Source: Labia minor
Taxonomy: Eukaryota; Arthropoda; Insecta; Dermaptera; Spongiphoridae
DNA length: 64,000 nucleotides
Direction: 5' to 3'
Assembly (NCBI GenBank): GCA_963082975.1
Contig: OY720344.1
Span: 94,431,228 to 94,495,227, forward strand
This document shows, in pieces, positions 25,101-34,125 of the stretch (its first letter is position 1; each line of letters begins with the position of its first letter). The notes beneath the pieces were generated by a model. That model saw only the letters and a program-made list of their open reading frames with translations. It was not told where the DNA came from and did not search any database. A program made the translations under genes and the position numbers.

Positions 25101-27072
25101 GTTGTTCCAGTAACAGGTCTGATGAATAGTGAAAAGTACCAGTCCATATTGGTAGAAAAAATGATACCAGAATTGAAAAAGCAGTGGCCAAATGTCAGTG
25201 AGTTTTTCAGCAAGATTTTGGTCCCTGCCATACTTCGAAAACAATGGTCAAATCTTTTTCGGAAAACCATATCACCATATTATATTGGCCAGGGAGTTCA
25301 CCAGACATCAACCCGATAAAGAATCTGTGAGCAAGAATCGATTGTCTACATTGGATTGTACGACAATGGAAAAATTAGAAACCATAATTATGAATATCTG
25401 GTTTAGAGATGAAAGGATGCTGACAATCAGCAAAAAACTTGTTTATACAATGCCAAAGAGGATCAAACTCTTAATTGAGGCCAAGGGAGGCCACATAAAA
25501 TATTAATCGTAATAATTTGTTTCTATTATTGAAATGATTAATTAATAAAAGATTTTATACAAATTTTCGTCTTGTTTCAATTAATCTATTCGATATTGTA
25601 TTTATTTGAAAACCATGAACACAAAATATACTTGTTTATTGAGATTACACTGTGAGATAATTTGCCCAACAAAGATTTAGACAAATTGCTTTTATCTATT
25701 CAAATGCTATTTTCCTAATTAAATTGCTATTTGGCAAGGCGAATGCTATTTTCCTAAAATTCCCATCTGCCTACGATATATATATATTAGTGATTTATAA
25801 ACATAATTTAACTACTCATTGTAATATATTTCAGGGATTTGGCTGCGAGAAATATTCTTCTTGGTCCTGACAAAACTATAAAAATTTCAGATTTCGGGTT
25901 ATCTCGTAGTGGCTCAATTTATATAACTCAAAAACATTGCAAGCTACCTCTACGATGGTTAAGTATTGAGGCGATTATTGAGCAACGATATTCCAGTTTC
26001 AGTGACGTCTGGGCTTTTGGAGTTGTCCTTTGGGAAATTGGAACTTTAGGTATGTTACTGAACTTTTTTTTTATATTAGTTAATGTGAGTTGTTACTGTT
26101 ACAAAGAACGAATAACATTGTAGATGATGTATTTTTATTTTTTTTTCCACCCGAATAAATCCTTCAAAGAATCTAAAGTAATATTTTTTATATTTACTTC
26201 GTCCTTTTTTCCTCTCTTAAAATATGTAATATTAGAAAATATTATAATTATATCAAGCTGTTGAGTTCTCTCTTATGGAAACCATTTCAAAAGCGTTTTT
26301 CTGACAAGCACCTTTTGTTGAGATCACCCTTATTATTCTTAGCACCTCATATATAAATTATACTCATATATATTTATATATAGAGGAATATATAAAATAT
26401 AAAGAACGCATAAGAGGAACAATTTTCATTAATTATTTTGAAGAATTATTGAGATTAAATGAAGTATCCCTAACACTGACAAGTTAAAACGAATGTGGTA
26501 TTAATATATGAAAAGGTATATAAGAAATTAATCTGATTGGTGAATTAGGATTTTATGTCAAAATATTCAAATTCTTACCAAATCAGGATCCTAAGATTTT
26601 TTTCTTTTCATATTTTTAGAAGTTAATATAGAAAAGGAAAAAATTCAATATTAATAATAAATATTTCATTTTCATTTCAGGTGGATTTCCTTATTTGGGA
26701 ATTGAAGATCATCATATTTTACCATTTCTTTTGAAAGGTTCTCGACTTCAAAAACCAGACATTATCTGTCCTGAACTGTAAGTCTTATATAATTATTATA
26801 TTTTCAATTAATTACATTTAAAATTATTAAAATCATATTTTTTATTTGGAATTGGTATATTTTAATTATTTTTCAGGTATAAATTGATGCATAATTGTTG
26901 GGCACACAAAGCCGAGGAAAGGCCAACATTTGCAAATCTGGTCAACATTTTAGAACAATTTATTGCTCATGATAAAGGCTATGTTGATTTCAGTGAATTA
27001 AACCCTGAATATGTGTTCCCACCCATTCGCCAGGAATCATCGTCACCAAATCTATATAAAAATAATCATTAA
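13099..27072 (+). CDS. Torso-like receptor tyrosine kinase, 16 recognised exons, N-terminus not found
   Basis: The joined exons are 13099-13135, 14569-14676, 16343-16440, 16594-16729, 16814-16958, 17733-17947, 20244-20263, 20335-20486, 20564-20639, 20860-21028, 21768-22032, 22917-22999, 23272-23467, 25835-26049, 26681-26777 and 26877-27072. They total 2208 nt: 735 residues plus TAA. Every junction is GT-AG and all phases agree. The order is two fibronectin-III domains (about residues 15-250), a membrane segment (about 264-285), a glycine loop GKGAFG (354-359), the ATP lysine in VAVK (382), a kinase insert of roughly 95 residues, HRDLAARN (566-573) and DFG (586-588). Fibronectin-III repeats plus a split kinase and the PLRWLSIEA and WEIGTLGGFPY motifs suit Torso, the Trunk/PTTH receptor that signals through Ras/MAPK. 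Torso is usually about 850-950 residues, so the signal peptide and perhaps 150 or more residues are missing. A PDGFR/VEGFR-like kinase is the main alternative. Confidence 0.85.
13136..14568 (+). other. Kinase-gene intron (exons a to b)
   Basis: AT-rich intron without a recognised transposable element or RNA gene. It has a small tandem TGTAA run near 13500. Confidence 0.6.
14569..14676 (+). CDS. Receptor kinase gene, exon b (fibronectin-III 1)
   Basis: Bounded by TTTTCAG and GTAAGT, entering and leaving in phase 1. It encodes VIHPAPVTGLHANAG and ITIQFQLSWGL, the A and B strands of a fibronectin-III domain with its conserved Trp. Confidence 0.85.
14702..14770. mobile_element. hAT-terminus-like fragment in intron
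   Basis: The text 'ctctgtttcccaacctttt' followed by 'ctagctcgactcc' closely resembles the common hAT start 'cagtgtttcccaacctttt'. No opposite end or 8-bp duplication was located. A second hAT-like end on the other strand (ggggtccacctgg, tttgggaatccctg) lies near 16033-16066. Confidence 0.4.
15006..15594 (-). mobile_element. HINE copy 2, in kinase-gene intron
   Basis: Reverse-oriented copy. It opens with ctggag and the 'cgactatctcgc' inverse of the 3' end, and it finishes with 'atctctggcgagatagta', the inverse of the 5' palindrome. The microsatellite appears as a short CA run near 15466. It lies between exons b and c. Confidence 0.75.
16343..16440 (+). CDS. Receptor kinase gene, exon c (fibronectin-III 1)
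   Basis: TTTTCAG acceptor and GTATGA donor, phase 1 to phase 0. The peptide SSRVHPKDFNIHLNPLGD and the Cys in SWCQEVSHS continue the first fibronectin-III domain. Confidence 0.85.
16594..16729 (+). CDS. Receptor kinase gene, exon d (fibronectin-III 1, end)
   Basis: TTTAG acceptor and GTAAAT donor, phase 0 to phase 1. It contains FQLLPGCTYNIRIEANPHNG, the typical 'L.PgttY.vrv.A' strand F/G signature of fibronectin-III. Confidence 0.9.
16814..16958 (+). CDS. Receptor kinase gene, exon e (Cys-rich link, fibronectin-III 2 start)
   Basis: A short Cys-rich link (ECLGHICMCRHD) leads into PPVRNLTASIVEDQVVLVW, the start of the second fibronectin-III domain. The donor GTATAC is used in phase 2. Confidence 0.9.
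17733..17947 (+). CDS. Receptor kinase gene, exon f (fibronectin-III 2)
   Basis: Joins in phase 2 to complete FRISYGEQWKG. It continues through SKEYFVYIEPLDIRGCQG, a fibronectin-III strand F/G pattern, and leaves in phase 1 through GTAAAT. Confidence 0.9.
17948..19689 (+). other. Kinase-gene intron (exons f to g), 5' part
   Basis: AT-rich intron without a recognised element before the deleted mariner at 19690. Short (AT)n runs only. Confidence 0.55.
19690..19932 (-). mobile_element. Internally deleted mariner in kinase-gene intron
   Basis: About 243 bp with TA at both outer edges and inverted ends (gtccgttcggaaagtcattt against gttgttcggaaagtaattt). Minus-strand translation near 19790-19860 gives LSLPQKWQKVLDQNAQYI, the usual mariner C-terminus. 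Most of the transposase is gone, so this is a non-autonomous remnant. It belongs to a different mariner lineage from the 5667 and 34495 copies, judging by its ends. Confidence 0.75.
20244..20263 (+). CDS. Receptor kinase gene, exon g (20-nt microexon)
   Basis: Only 20 nt lie between TTTTTTCAG and GTAAGT, coding AHHMETK across the phase 1 to phase 0 joins. It is required for the flanking frames to meet, and both splice sites are strong. It forms the juxtamembrane link outside the cell. Confidence 0.8.
20335..20486 (+). CDS. Receptor kinase gene, exon h (membrane segment)
   Basis: Encodes a hydrophobic run from IIKIIFSLTSV to IILCIVILYFC followed by KKQ, the expected basic stop-transfer residues. 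Phase 0 to phase 2, with a GTATAT donor. Confidence 0.9.
20564..20639 (+). CDS. Receptor kinase gene, exon i (juxtamembrane)
   Basis: Encodes SQLNPLLRLATIEMKRSPLY, then IEREIV, the cytoplasmic juxtamembrane segment. Phase 2 to phase 0, with a GTAAAT donor. Confidence 0.85.
20860..21028 (+). CDS. Receptor kinase gene, exon j (ATP-binding loop)
   Basis: Encodes DEWEISPNQLTMRQELGKG, the glycine-rich loop GKGAFGRVYLA and the ATP-anchoring lysine in VAVKIL. Phase 0 to phase 1, with a GTAAGC donor. Confidence 0.95.
21109..21295 (-). mobile_element. tRNA-derived SINE family 1, partial copy C
   Basis: The 3' part of a SINE, in the intron between exons j and k. It shares with 61880-62125 the strings 'gaacatccta', 'ggcgctgcc/act ttt', 'tatcaagaagctt' and 'cttgat'. 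The tRNA-like head present in the other two copies is missing here. Confidence 0.65.
21768..22032 (+). CDS. Receptor kinase gene, exon k (helix C, start of kinase insert)
   Basis: Contains the helix-C glutamate in MLAEIAMLKAVGQHRNVIAL, hinge CIILELAPGGELLRYLRA, and then the first part of the kinase insert (RGPCHIPVNLIDKRRS). Phase 1 to phase 2, with a GTGAAA donor. Confidence 0.95.
22033..22916 (+). other. Kinase-gene intron (exons k to l)
   Basis: AT-rich intron. No transposon end, RNA gene or further exon was recognised. Confidence 0.6.
22917..22999 (+). CDS. Receptor kinase gene, exon l (kinase insert)
   Basis: Encodes RSYSENSGYLLPRNLKSDDN. Tyr-containing inserts at this place in split receptor kinases commonly dock signalling adaptors, although that role is not shown here. 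Phase 2 to phase 1, with a GTAAGC donor. Confidence 0.85.
23021..23226. mobile_element. MITE with long inverted repeats, in kinase-gene intron
   Basis: A 206-bp element starting cagggttattctaaatgata and ending with its inverse. Arms of roughly 70 bp are nearly identical, with TA on both outer edges. There is no coding capacity. The TA target and CAGGG ends suit a Tc1/mariner-type non-autonomous element. It almost fills the short intron between exons l and m. Confidence 0.85.
23272..23467 (+). CDS. Receptor kinase gene, exon m (insert end, helix E)
   Basis: An acidic end of the insert (FEDNEVVIEERG) is followed by LDRHELHSFAMQIVQGMAHL, the helix-E block that resumes the kinase fold, and then ITH. 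The donor GTAAGA in phase 2 splits the HRD arginine codon. Confidence 0.95.
23603..23873 (-). mobile_element. tRNA-derived SINE with RTE/BovB-like tail
   Basis: A 7-bp duplication (ttcaatt at 23596-23602 and 23874-23880) flanks the insertion. Read on the minus strand it starts with a tRNA-like head (box A-like tagccgagagtgtag, box B-like gttcgattgc). A second part then contains 'ggaaggcaacgggaaaccac', 'attcccaagaaaa' and 'tcatcatggctggg'. From memory that second part resembles the 3' end of RTE-clade LINEs such as BovB and of SINEs mobilised by them. The RTE link is not verified. Confidence 0.65.
24602..25506 (+). pseudogene. Tc1-like transposase, frameshifted
   Basis: The first piece (24602-24880) carries a DNA-binding region with RKRKCGGGAKRTTNKRDDQR, then RELAETGVHITPMIVRQRH, the Tc1 paired-like helix-turn-helix layout. 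The next piece reads KAQRLAWAKKYENWM and VLVSYESNFIV, which matches the second catalytic region (usually '..FSDES.F'). The C-terminal piece (25192-25506) ends in MPKRIKLLIEAKGGHIKY, the usual Tc1 C-terminus with its G-G-x-x-x-Y. Several frame changes and stops separate the pieces, so the gene is dead. Confidence 0.8.
25835..26049 (+). CDS. Receptor kinase gene, exon n (catalytic and activation loops)
   Basis: Encodes RDLAARNILLGPDKTIKISD, DFGLSRSGSIYITQK, LPLRWLSIEAI and FSDVWAFGVVLWEIGTL. It carries the catalytic Asp, the DFG metal-binding Asp and a single activation-loop Tyr. It is separated from exon m by a 2.37-kb intron that holds a Tc1-like element and a SINE. Confidence 0.95.
26681..26777 (+). 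CDS. Receptor kinase gene, exon o (kinase C-lobe)
   Basis: Encodes GGFPYLGIEDHHILPFLLKG and then SRLQKPDIICPEL. Phase 1 to phase 2, with a GTAAGT donor. Confidence 0.92.
26877..27072 (+). CDS. Receptor kinase gene, exon p (terminal exon)
   Basis: Encodes LMHNCWAHKAEERPTFANLV, the conserved C-terminal kinase block ending in the RPTF motif. A 40-residue tail follows (YVDFSELNPEYVFPPIRQES) and TAA at 27070-27072. The tail has two tyrosines that could be phosphorylated. Confidence 0.95.
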
Positions 27073-27302
27073 GTCCAAACACCTGAGGTAAATATATTTA
27101 TTATTTTATAATATAAATGAAACTCTCTCTACTCTTAATAAATAAATAAATAATAATTTATTTTTCAGATATTTTATTTTGATTATCAGTATTAATTATA
27201 TTTAAGGAAACTTTTTATATACAAACATATATCAAACAACAGATATGAAAATATTTATTATCTTGTTCTAAACAATTTGCATTTATTCATCTTACAATAA
27301 AA
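27073..27302 (+). other. Kinase-gene 3' UTR with candidate polyadenylation signal
   Basis: AATAAA occurs at 27297-27302. A possible short UTR intron runs from GGTAAATA just after 27087 to TTTTTCAG near 27169. Neither is confirmed by transcript data. Confidence 0.4.
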
Positions 27303-27309
27303 GATATAT

Positions 27310-28800
27310 ACTTAATATTAATCTTAAACATATCTTATTCATAATCTAATCTATACAAACATGTAGACATAATTGATGTTTATATACAAATAAATTTTGC
27401 ATTAAAAAACCAAAAACCAAAAAAAAATATATCTGTTGTTTCAAATTAAATAAAAAAAAAATGTTTTAAATTTTAAATCATACTTCCAATAAGTATATAA
27501 GTATATATATATTTATTATTTAAATTTTTTTTTTTTAAAAATAATTTCTATTATTTATTTTGTTACTTATATTGTTTTTTATTTAAAAAAAACTTTGTGT
27601 ATAAATAGAAAATTGAAAAAAACTTAATGAATTTATAATTTGTAATTATTGTAATTATTGTAATTTGTAAATATTCTGTATTTGTGTAAATATAAGTAAA
27701 TAATAAAAAAAATGAATTCAATTATTTAATTATTCAATCATTGACAAATGGACTTTAACAACTTTCGAAATAAACGTCTCTTATACTTATTTTGTTTCAA
27801 ACAATGAAACATTATTATTATTATAGAAATTTTTAATTCATCCAAAATGTTGTTCTATTTGTATTTGATTCTTATTGAATGGATGGAATGGATAGCAACA
27901 TCCATTATTGAAATTTTATACATTACAATACCTGTTAAATAAAATACAAAATCTTAAAAGAAGCAATGAAATAATCATGTGCTAATAATTATCATTTCTT
28001 AAAGAAAATTTCTGAATACTAAAAGTAAAATTAATAACTAAGTTATTTTGTTATTTAATTAATAACTCTAAGTTATAACTACAAATAACTTCGTAACCTG
28101 GCAGTTAGTTCTTTTGACGATTTGGCCCTTGTTTATATTTCTTTAAAATTCTATCTATTTATTTCACTCTGAATTAAATTATTAAAACTTTTTTCGATTC
28201 TTTTCTAATTATTATTTTGATTTCATTTTTACAAATTAATTAAATTAGACAAAATCTCAATATCGAATATATCATATGTGTTTTAACTTAAAAAGAAACA
28301 ATATAAAATGAAAAAATCAAAATAATAAAATTCAAATTTCATAGATAGTTCGTTTTACGTAAAATGTCATTTTAAGTTGCCAGAACCCCACCCCCTTTTG
28401 CCCAGTTAGCCGTATTCATATTTCCAATAACAAGTCAAATTTGTCCAGCCGTATGGAAGTGATTTGATAACATTTAATACACTAATTTAACAAAAATACA
28501 ATTTTACTACATATTCTCTATTCATTTCAGCTTGACCTTAATTTAATTATATAATCATTAGATTTGTTTGAAATAGTGAATTTCAAAGGGTGACATTTAA
28601 TTAATTCCATCACAAAATATTAAACTTAAAAATTAGCTGGATAAATATTTTTTAAATCCTTAATATTTTTACTTCAGCAAAACCTGAACCAAATTGAATA
28701 ATGGATATTTTTTTAATTAAAACTAATTAAAAGAACTATAGGAACTAGTTGATATATATGAATTCGTTATGTAAACTAAAATTTAACTTGAAAATATTAA
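27310..28800. other. AT-rich stretch, nothing recognised
   Basis: A/T-dominated intergenic sequence downstream of the kinase gene. No exon, RNA gene or repeat end could be supported. Confidence 0.55.
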
Positions 28801-28810
28801 ATTTAATAAC

Positions 28811-29135
28811 CCATTCCTAAAGTGGGCGCCTATACCCCCATGTGGGTACTGCAGCAATCCAGTGCATTTCGGAAAAATTGTTCAATTAATAATTTCTAAT
28901 TTACACCTTTCTTTACTAAATTTTATGAAAAATGTAGAAATATGAATACATAAATATAGTTTTCTGTTTAATTGATATTAAAATTTATAAATAAATTAAT
29001 TTTCACAGGACTCTTAGTAATATTATTTTTGAAAAATGTGGAGGAGAGTAGACCAAATAAGTTTAAGCACCACTGTCCTTAAGGGTTTATTCAGGGCCGG
29101 TTCTAGAATTTTGGGCGCCCCAGCAAAACAAAATT
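28811..29135. mobile_element. hAT-type terminus-like fragments
   Basis: From 28811 the text 'ccattcctaaagtgggcgcc' and near 29060 'aagtttaagcaccactg' look like the two ends of a short hAT element, although no clean 8-bp duplication was found. Directly after, 'cagggccggttctagaattt' followed by 'gggcgcccc' at 29093 looks like the start of another hAT. Both calls rest on terminus resemblance only. Confidence 0.4.
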
Positions 29136-29258
29136 TATCTTTTTTATAATGAATTTAAACAAATATTTTTTCTTAAATCGGCATCTCTCAAAATTTAAAG
29201 TTAATTTAAATCAAATATTTAATCAAAATGAATTATTGATAATGCACAAAAATGGTAT

Positions 29259-29264
<6 letters not shown>

Positions 29265-29294
<30 letters not shown>
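29265..29294. repeat. (TAA)n microsatellite
   Basis: About ten consecutive TAA units. Confidence 0.9.
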
Positions 29295-29295
<1 letters not shown>

Positions 29296-29689
29296 CTATT
29301 TGTTTTGCAAATTGTTTACAATATTTAATTTTTTCTTTATTTTTCTCTTAAATAAGCCCATTCGTATTTATAACTTATAAACTTTGACTTAAATAAAAGT
29401 ATTTATTTTATAAAGAAATATAATTAATTTATATAATTAAATATTTTTAAATATTTTTTTAAAACTAATTTTTATTTAAATCATAATAATTATATAGTAA
29501 AACATTTTATAGATACTTAAATGTTGCTTTGATTTTTATTTTTTAATTTTTACTTATTTTATTTATAATATTGTTACTATTATTATTTTTTATTATTCAT
29601 TATATATTTATTATACTTTAAATATTGAAAATGGAAAAATTATATTTAATTGAAAATATGAAAATAAAAATTGAATTGAATTTGAATAT

Positions 29690-30010
29690 GCACCCGCCAT
29701 TTTGACATGACAGTTCTAAAGGGAGCCACTCGGCAGCGGCACTATCGTAAGCTTGTCCAGGACGTGACGTCACGCCCTCGCCTCATTTCGCTCGCGATCC
29801 TCCTTGAGGGAGCACCTACTCTGCTGGTTCTCAACATTTCAATAACCATTCCCACACAGACAGTTAACAAGACATCGTCTCATTACCCAGCTGAATTGCT
29901 CACTCATTTTATTCCGTGACTATTGTATGTGATTGTTCTTGTGCTTCTTACCTGCTCATTGCATCCCGGCATCAATTAAACAACCAAAAACTTTCTTGGT
30001 GAGTCACAAA
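29690..30010 (+). other. GC-richer block of unknown nature ending in a splice-donor-like site
   Basis: This 300-bp block contrasts sharply with its AT-rich flanks. It includes 'gtccaggacgtgacgtcacg', a 70-codon frame and CTTGGTGAGTC, a good splice-donor sequence, near 29998. It could be a promoter and 5' non-coding exon, since a TGACGTCA CRE-like palindrome is present. It could also be a solo terminal repeat of an old retroelement. No first coding exon or second copy was found, so it is left undecided. Confidence 0.35.
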
Positions 30011-30953
30011 CATCAATTATTCCTTATCTTCTATATTTTCAATTTTTAAACGATTGAAAATGATAAAATAAATTTCACTGTACAGTCAATAATCATTTAT
30101 ATTTTCTTATGATTTGTTAAATAAATGTATTCAAAATTTTGCCGCTACAATTAAATAGAAATAAACGAGAGGGAGTTAATGTTGTTGAGTCTAATATAAG
30201 TTTTTTCTTTTCATTTCTCCCGGTTTGACAATCAAATTCAACCCAAACGATGCTTTCAAAACGACTGGCCTATTATTTCAAGGTCCCAGGAGAAAATTCG
30301 ACGCCTTATATTATTAAAAAACAACCGAGAGAGAAAGAAAAAAATTAAAAAAAAAAAAAACTGGTTCGAGATTTCTTATTAATCTGATCACCTCTCGTTT
30401 CAATATTTAATTAAACTGTTGTTGAACTTCTATTCTATTTTAAGCAAGTTTTGATTCGGTTAACATGGAGATAACAACTTTCATGACTCAAATCTCAACT
30501 ACTTATGTAATAACTTGCAAAGATAATATTGTTTTATCTTGTCTATACTATAGATGTTCCCTTTCTCACATGTAAATTATACCAATTGACTATCTATTTA
30601 TATATTATTTCAATTGGATTAAGGATTTTTAAAATTCATGTCATTAATAATATATAATTAATATTTTAATTTATTTATTTACTATTTTTTTGATATTAAA
30701 AAATAAATAAATAAACAAAAATAATAATAAACAATGTCACACCTGCTTCCTTTTTTATTTATTTTTAATACTATTAGGTTTTTTTGAATTTAAATTATTT
30801 CAATGACATTTACTTTCATTTTTTTAAAAAAACATAATTATATTCTGATAAAAAATATAATTAATTTTAATTTAATTTATTTAAAAATAATATTTTGGAA
30901 TTTATGTAAAAATTTTAATCATTTATTTAATTTTATATAAACCTTATTCAATT

Positions 30954-30995
<42 letters not shown>

Positions 30996-32930
30996 GACTA
31001 ATATCTCTAAAATAAAAACAGAAGAGTAAATAGAATTCATCTGCTCCAGGGTGATTGAATTTGAAATATTCACTAAATATCAACTTATATATTATTTATC
31101 TTCCCTATTACTATTAATAATTTCATTTAAAAACATTCAAGTTGATCTTTGGCAAACTAATTATACTATATATAGTAATATATTATATAATATAATCATA
31201 AAAACATACTTTTATTAGACAGAAATCCAAATAAATTAAATTAAATATTTCCTAAAACATTTAAAATATTCACATTTTCAAACAAATAAAATTTTATTTT
31301 AGACAATTCGGTGATGACTACTATTCTGTTTCCATATGTAGATAACTTAAAAAAAAACTTGAAACTCATCTAATGACGCCTTTATAAATTCAATTTGATT
31401 TTAACAAATTTGTATATTATTAAAATAAATATATTTTTCATACTTTATTTTAAAATAAAAGGATTTTTGTTTGTTTGTTTATTCATTAACACATTTTAAT
31501 AAAAAAAAAATTTTGCATAATGTTCAATGAATATAGAAATGAAGAATGAATTAATTAATTTGAAAGATAAGCCTGGTTATTTTGTTTTAAATCATTTTAA
31601 TTTATGAAAAAACCGTTTTTCCATTAAAATTGATTTTGTTTATTCACAATAAAATAATTCTAATCTGCAATCAAATGAATTCCCGGAAAAAATTTGACTA
31701 CTGATAATAAAAATATTTATTTTTTTTCAAATAAAAACTATGAAAAGTTCTATTATACCCATTTCTTAAATTAATATAAAATTTTTCTTAAACAGAAATA
31801 AAAAACAATAATAAAAATGATTAACTATTCTGAATTAATCTATTTTTAAAATTTTATATTAAAAAATAAACATTTCAAATTATTTTCTATTTCTTTTCTT
31901 TTTATCTAAACCCATTTTCGCCCAGCCATTTTTATTTTATTCTAGTTTGATTTTATTTATTATTTCAATTTTGTTAATATTTTGATCTTGAGGAAGTTTT
32001 AAACGCACATGCACTCCACTCACGATTGTATCATTCAATCCTATTATTAGATTATATTTAATTATAATTATTATCATGCTTATTAATTTATTAACTAAAA
32101 TTACTATAAATTTAAGGATTAAAAATAAAATAAATACTTCTTTCGTTGTTTAATTCTCTTAAATTATACTATGAAAAAATATAGAAATGCATACATTTCC
32201 TTATTTAAATATGTGTATAAATTTTTTTTTTTCATTTTATAATATATAATATATATATATATATATATATTATAAATATATATATATATATTCACATATA
32301 TTAAAATATCACTTGCGCCTTAATTTTATGCAACCTGTTCTAACATATATTGAGTTGTTTTCAAGCAAGCATAATTTACTTCATTTGATGTTATATTGAT
32401 GAACTAACTAAAAATAATTTATTTTATTTGGGGTCCAAATAATAATCCGAGGTTATAGCAAACTGAATCTGGCCACAGGTGTGTTGAAAATCTATATTTC
32501 AAATGAAGAATATGTTATAAATACAATTTGAATATTGGTTTAATTGTTGTCACTTAATTTACAATTCTTGATCTATTTTATATTGAAATATGTTTACATT
32601 TTCTGGATTAAATTGATTGTTTCCATCATTAAATCCAAACTATAATAGATCATAATCATAAATAACTTTTACTATTAATAAAATAACAAGTGAGTTAAAA
32701 TTTTATATAAACTTGATGTTATTTTAAAAATTGCGATTGAAAATTAAGATAATTAAATTATAAATATAAAATAAAAAAATAGAGTTTCTTTGATAATATA
32801 TTGTTTTTTATATTTCTATTTGAATTTCAAATTTGTTTATTTATTTAGATTATATATCGTTTCATCTATCTATTTTTTTTTTATTAATACTAAATACACA
32901 AACGATATATAATTGCTATTGACTCGGTAT
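30011..32930. other. AT-rich stretch with (AT)n tracts
   Basis: A/T-dominated sequence with long (AT)n runs near 30959-30994 and 32251-32292. No exon, RNA gene or transposon could be supported. Confidence 0.55.
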
Positions 32931-33181
32931 AATTGTGCGCCTCTCTGTACAAGCTTTTTAACTCAACTGTCTGCTAAAATAATTGGACTTTAAATTTTAA
33001 TGGGCCGGAAACAGCAGCGGTTATACCAATGTGGAGTAGTCTCCATGGGGAGGGTGACAGGCTCACAAAAGGGCACGAAAACACTTCCTCTCTGTTTGTA
33101 CCCCTTTTACTTGCACCTAGCGAATATCTACCGCTTTGTTGCTTATTAATAATAACTTGAGAGGTATAAACGTTTGTCAAG

Positions 33182-33261
33182 ATGTACGGAAATGAATCAA
33201 TGATGGAATTCTATCCGAGACTCATATCTCATTCACATGGGTCTTATTCAATTACTGATAG
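33182..33261 (+). CDS. Candidate first coding exon, gene unknown
   Basis: ATG in a good context (tgtcaagATG) opens MYGNESMMEFYPRLI, then SHSHGSYSITD. A GTTAAA donor at 33262 splits the next codon in phase 2. The 220 bp upstream are less AT-rich than usual here and could be promoter and 5' UTR. The frame uses varied residues rather than the Ile/Lys/Asn/Tyr-rich filler of random frames in this window. No family was recognised and no partner exon was found, so it could still be chance. Confidence 0.3.
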
Positions 33262-33517
33262 GTTAAATATAAAAAATATAGAACTATTAATTATTAACAT
33301 ATAAACTATTTGGTTAAGTGGGTGGCTAATTTCCGGTGACTTTTAAGGATACCAATTCTATTAAATAATATTCCACAAGTGTGATTCACCCAATTCATAG
33401 AATTTAAATCATTCGATATCATCCATTTTTTCCCTTAATTCCTTTATATTCATAAATTATTTATTTAGCATCTATTCAGCATATTAAAATTTCAACTCTG
33501 ATTGAAACATAACTTGT

Positions 33518-34035
33518 AGTATTTGGTTCACCGAATCGCCGCTCGGTACTTTAAAAAAATTATTCCTTATGAACTATGAATATTTAATATTAAGATTATT
33601 ATTTAAAATAAATAAACGACAAAATATATGAAACAATTTCAAATAATTTAAAAGAACATATATTAATGTATTAATGCACTGAAAGACAGAAAAGTATGGC
33701 CTGTGGATATAACATAATATATATTTCGTAATTTCATTACAAAATATTATTAAAATAAATTTTTTTAATTTTATTTTATTCATAATATTTTGTATTTAAG
33801 GAGACATTGTCCGGCGAGTCCCGGCGCCATTTTTTTATTATTAAAATTTTTATTTTAAATTAAAAAAAACTAACAAAATGATTTTTTTCCGATGCTGAAA
33901 CTAATACAGATCGATTTTTCTTTTAAAAATTATCTATGGTGTGAATTTCAAAAAATCCTTAGAGCGATTTAATATCTCAAAAATACATATATATATATAT
34001 AGACAATTTTTGCTAGTATAATAAGATAAGATTAT
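33518..34035 (+). repeat. Dispersed repeat family A, copy 2
   Basis: Same order of anchors as 7435-7975. It keeps 'ggcgagtcccggcgcc' in the middle, where copy 1 is shorter, and lacks a small internal piece found in copy 1. It ends in an (AT)n tract and 'acaatttttgctagtata'. Confidence 0.7.
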
Positions 34036-34125
34036 TTATTGATTAAGCTAATAATAAAATTACAGTAAGTTTATACCTTCATCAAGTCAATTTCTATATT
34101 AGATAGTTTCAATAAATTCTATAGA

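Larger units (their letters stand above)
23529..25775 (+). mobile_element. Tc1-like DNA transposon with a SINE nested inside, in kinase-gene intron
   Basis: Imperfect inverted ends of about 50 bp lie at 23529-23578 and 25726-25775. They share 'cgtaggca', 'attttaggaaaatagcatt' and 'gccttgccaaatagc', and sit in an ATATAT context that fits a TA target. Transposase pieces on the plus strand lie at 24.6-25.5 kb. The total is about 2.25 kb including a SINE insertion of roughly 280 bp. It occupies nearly the whole intron between exons m and n. Confidence 0.8.
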
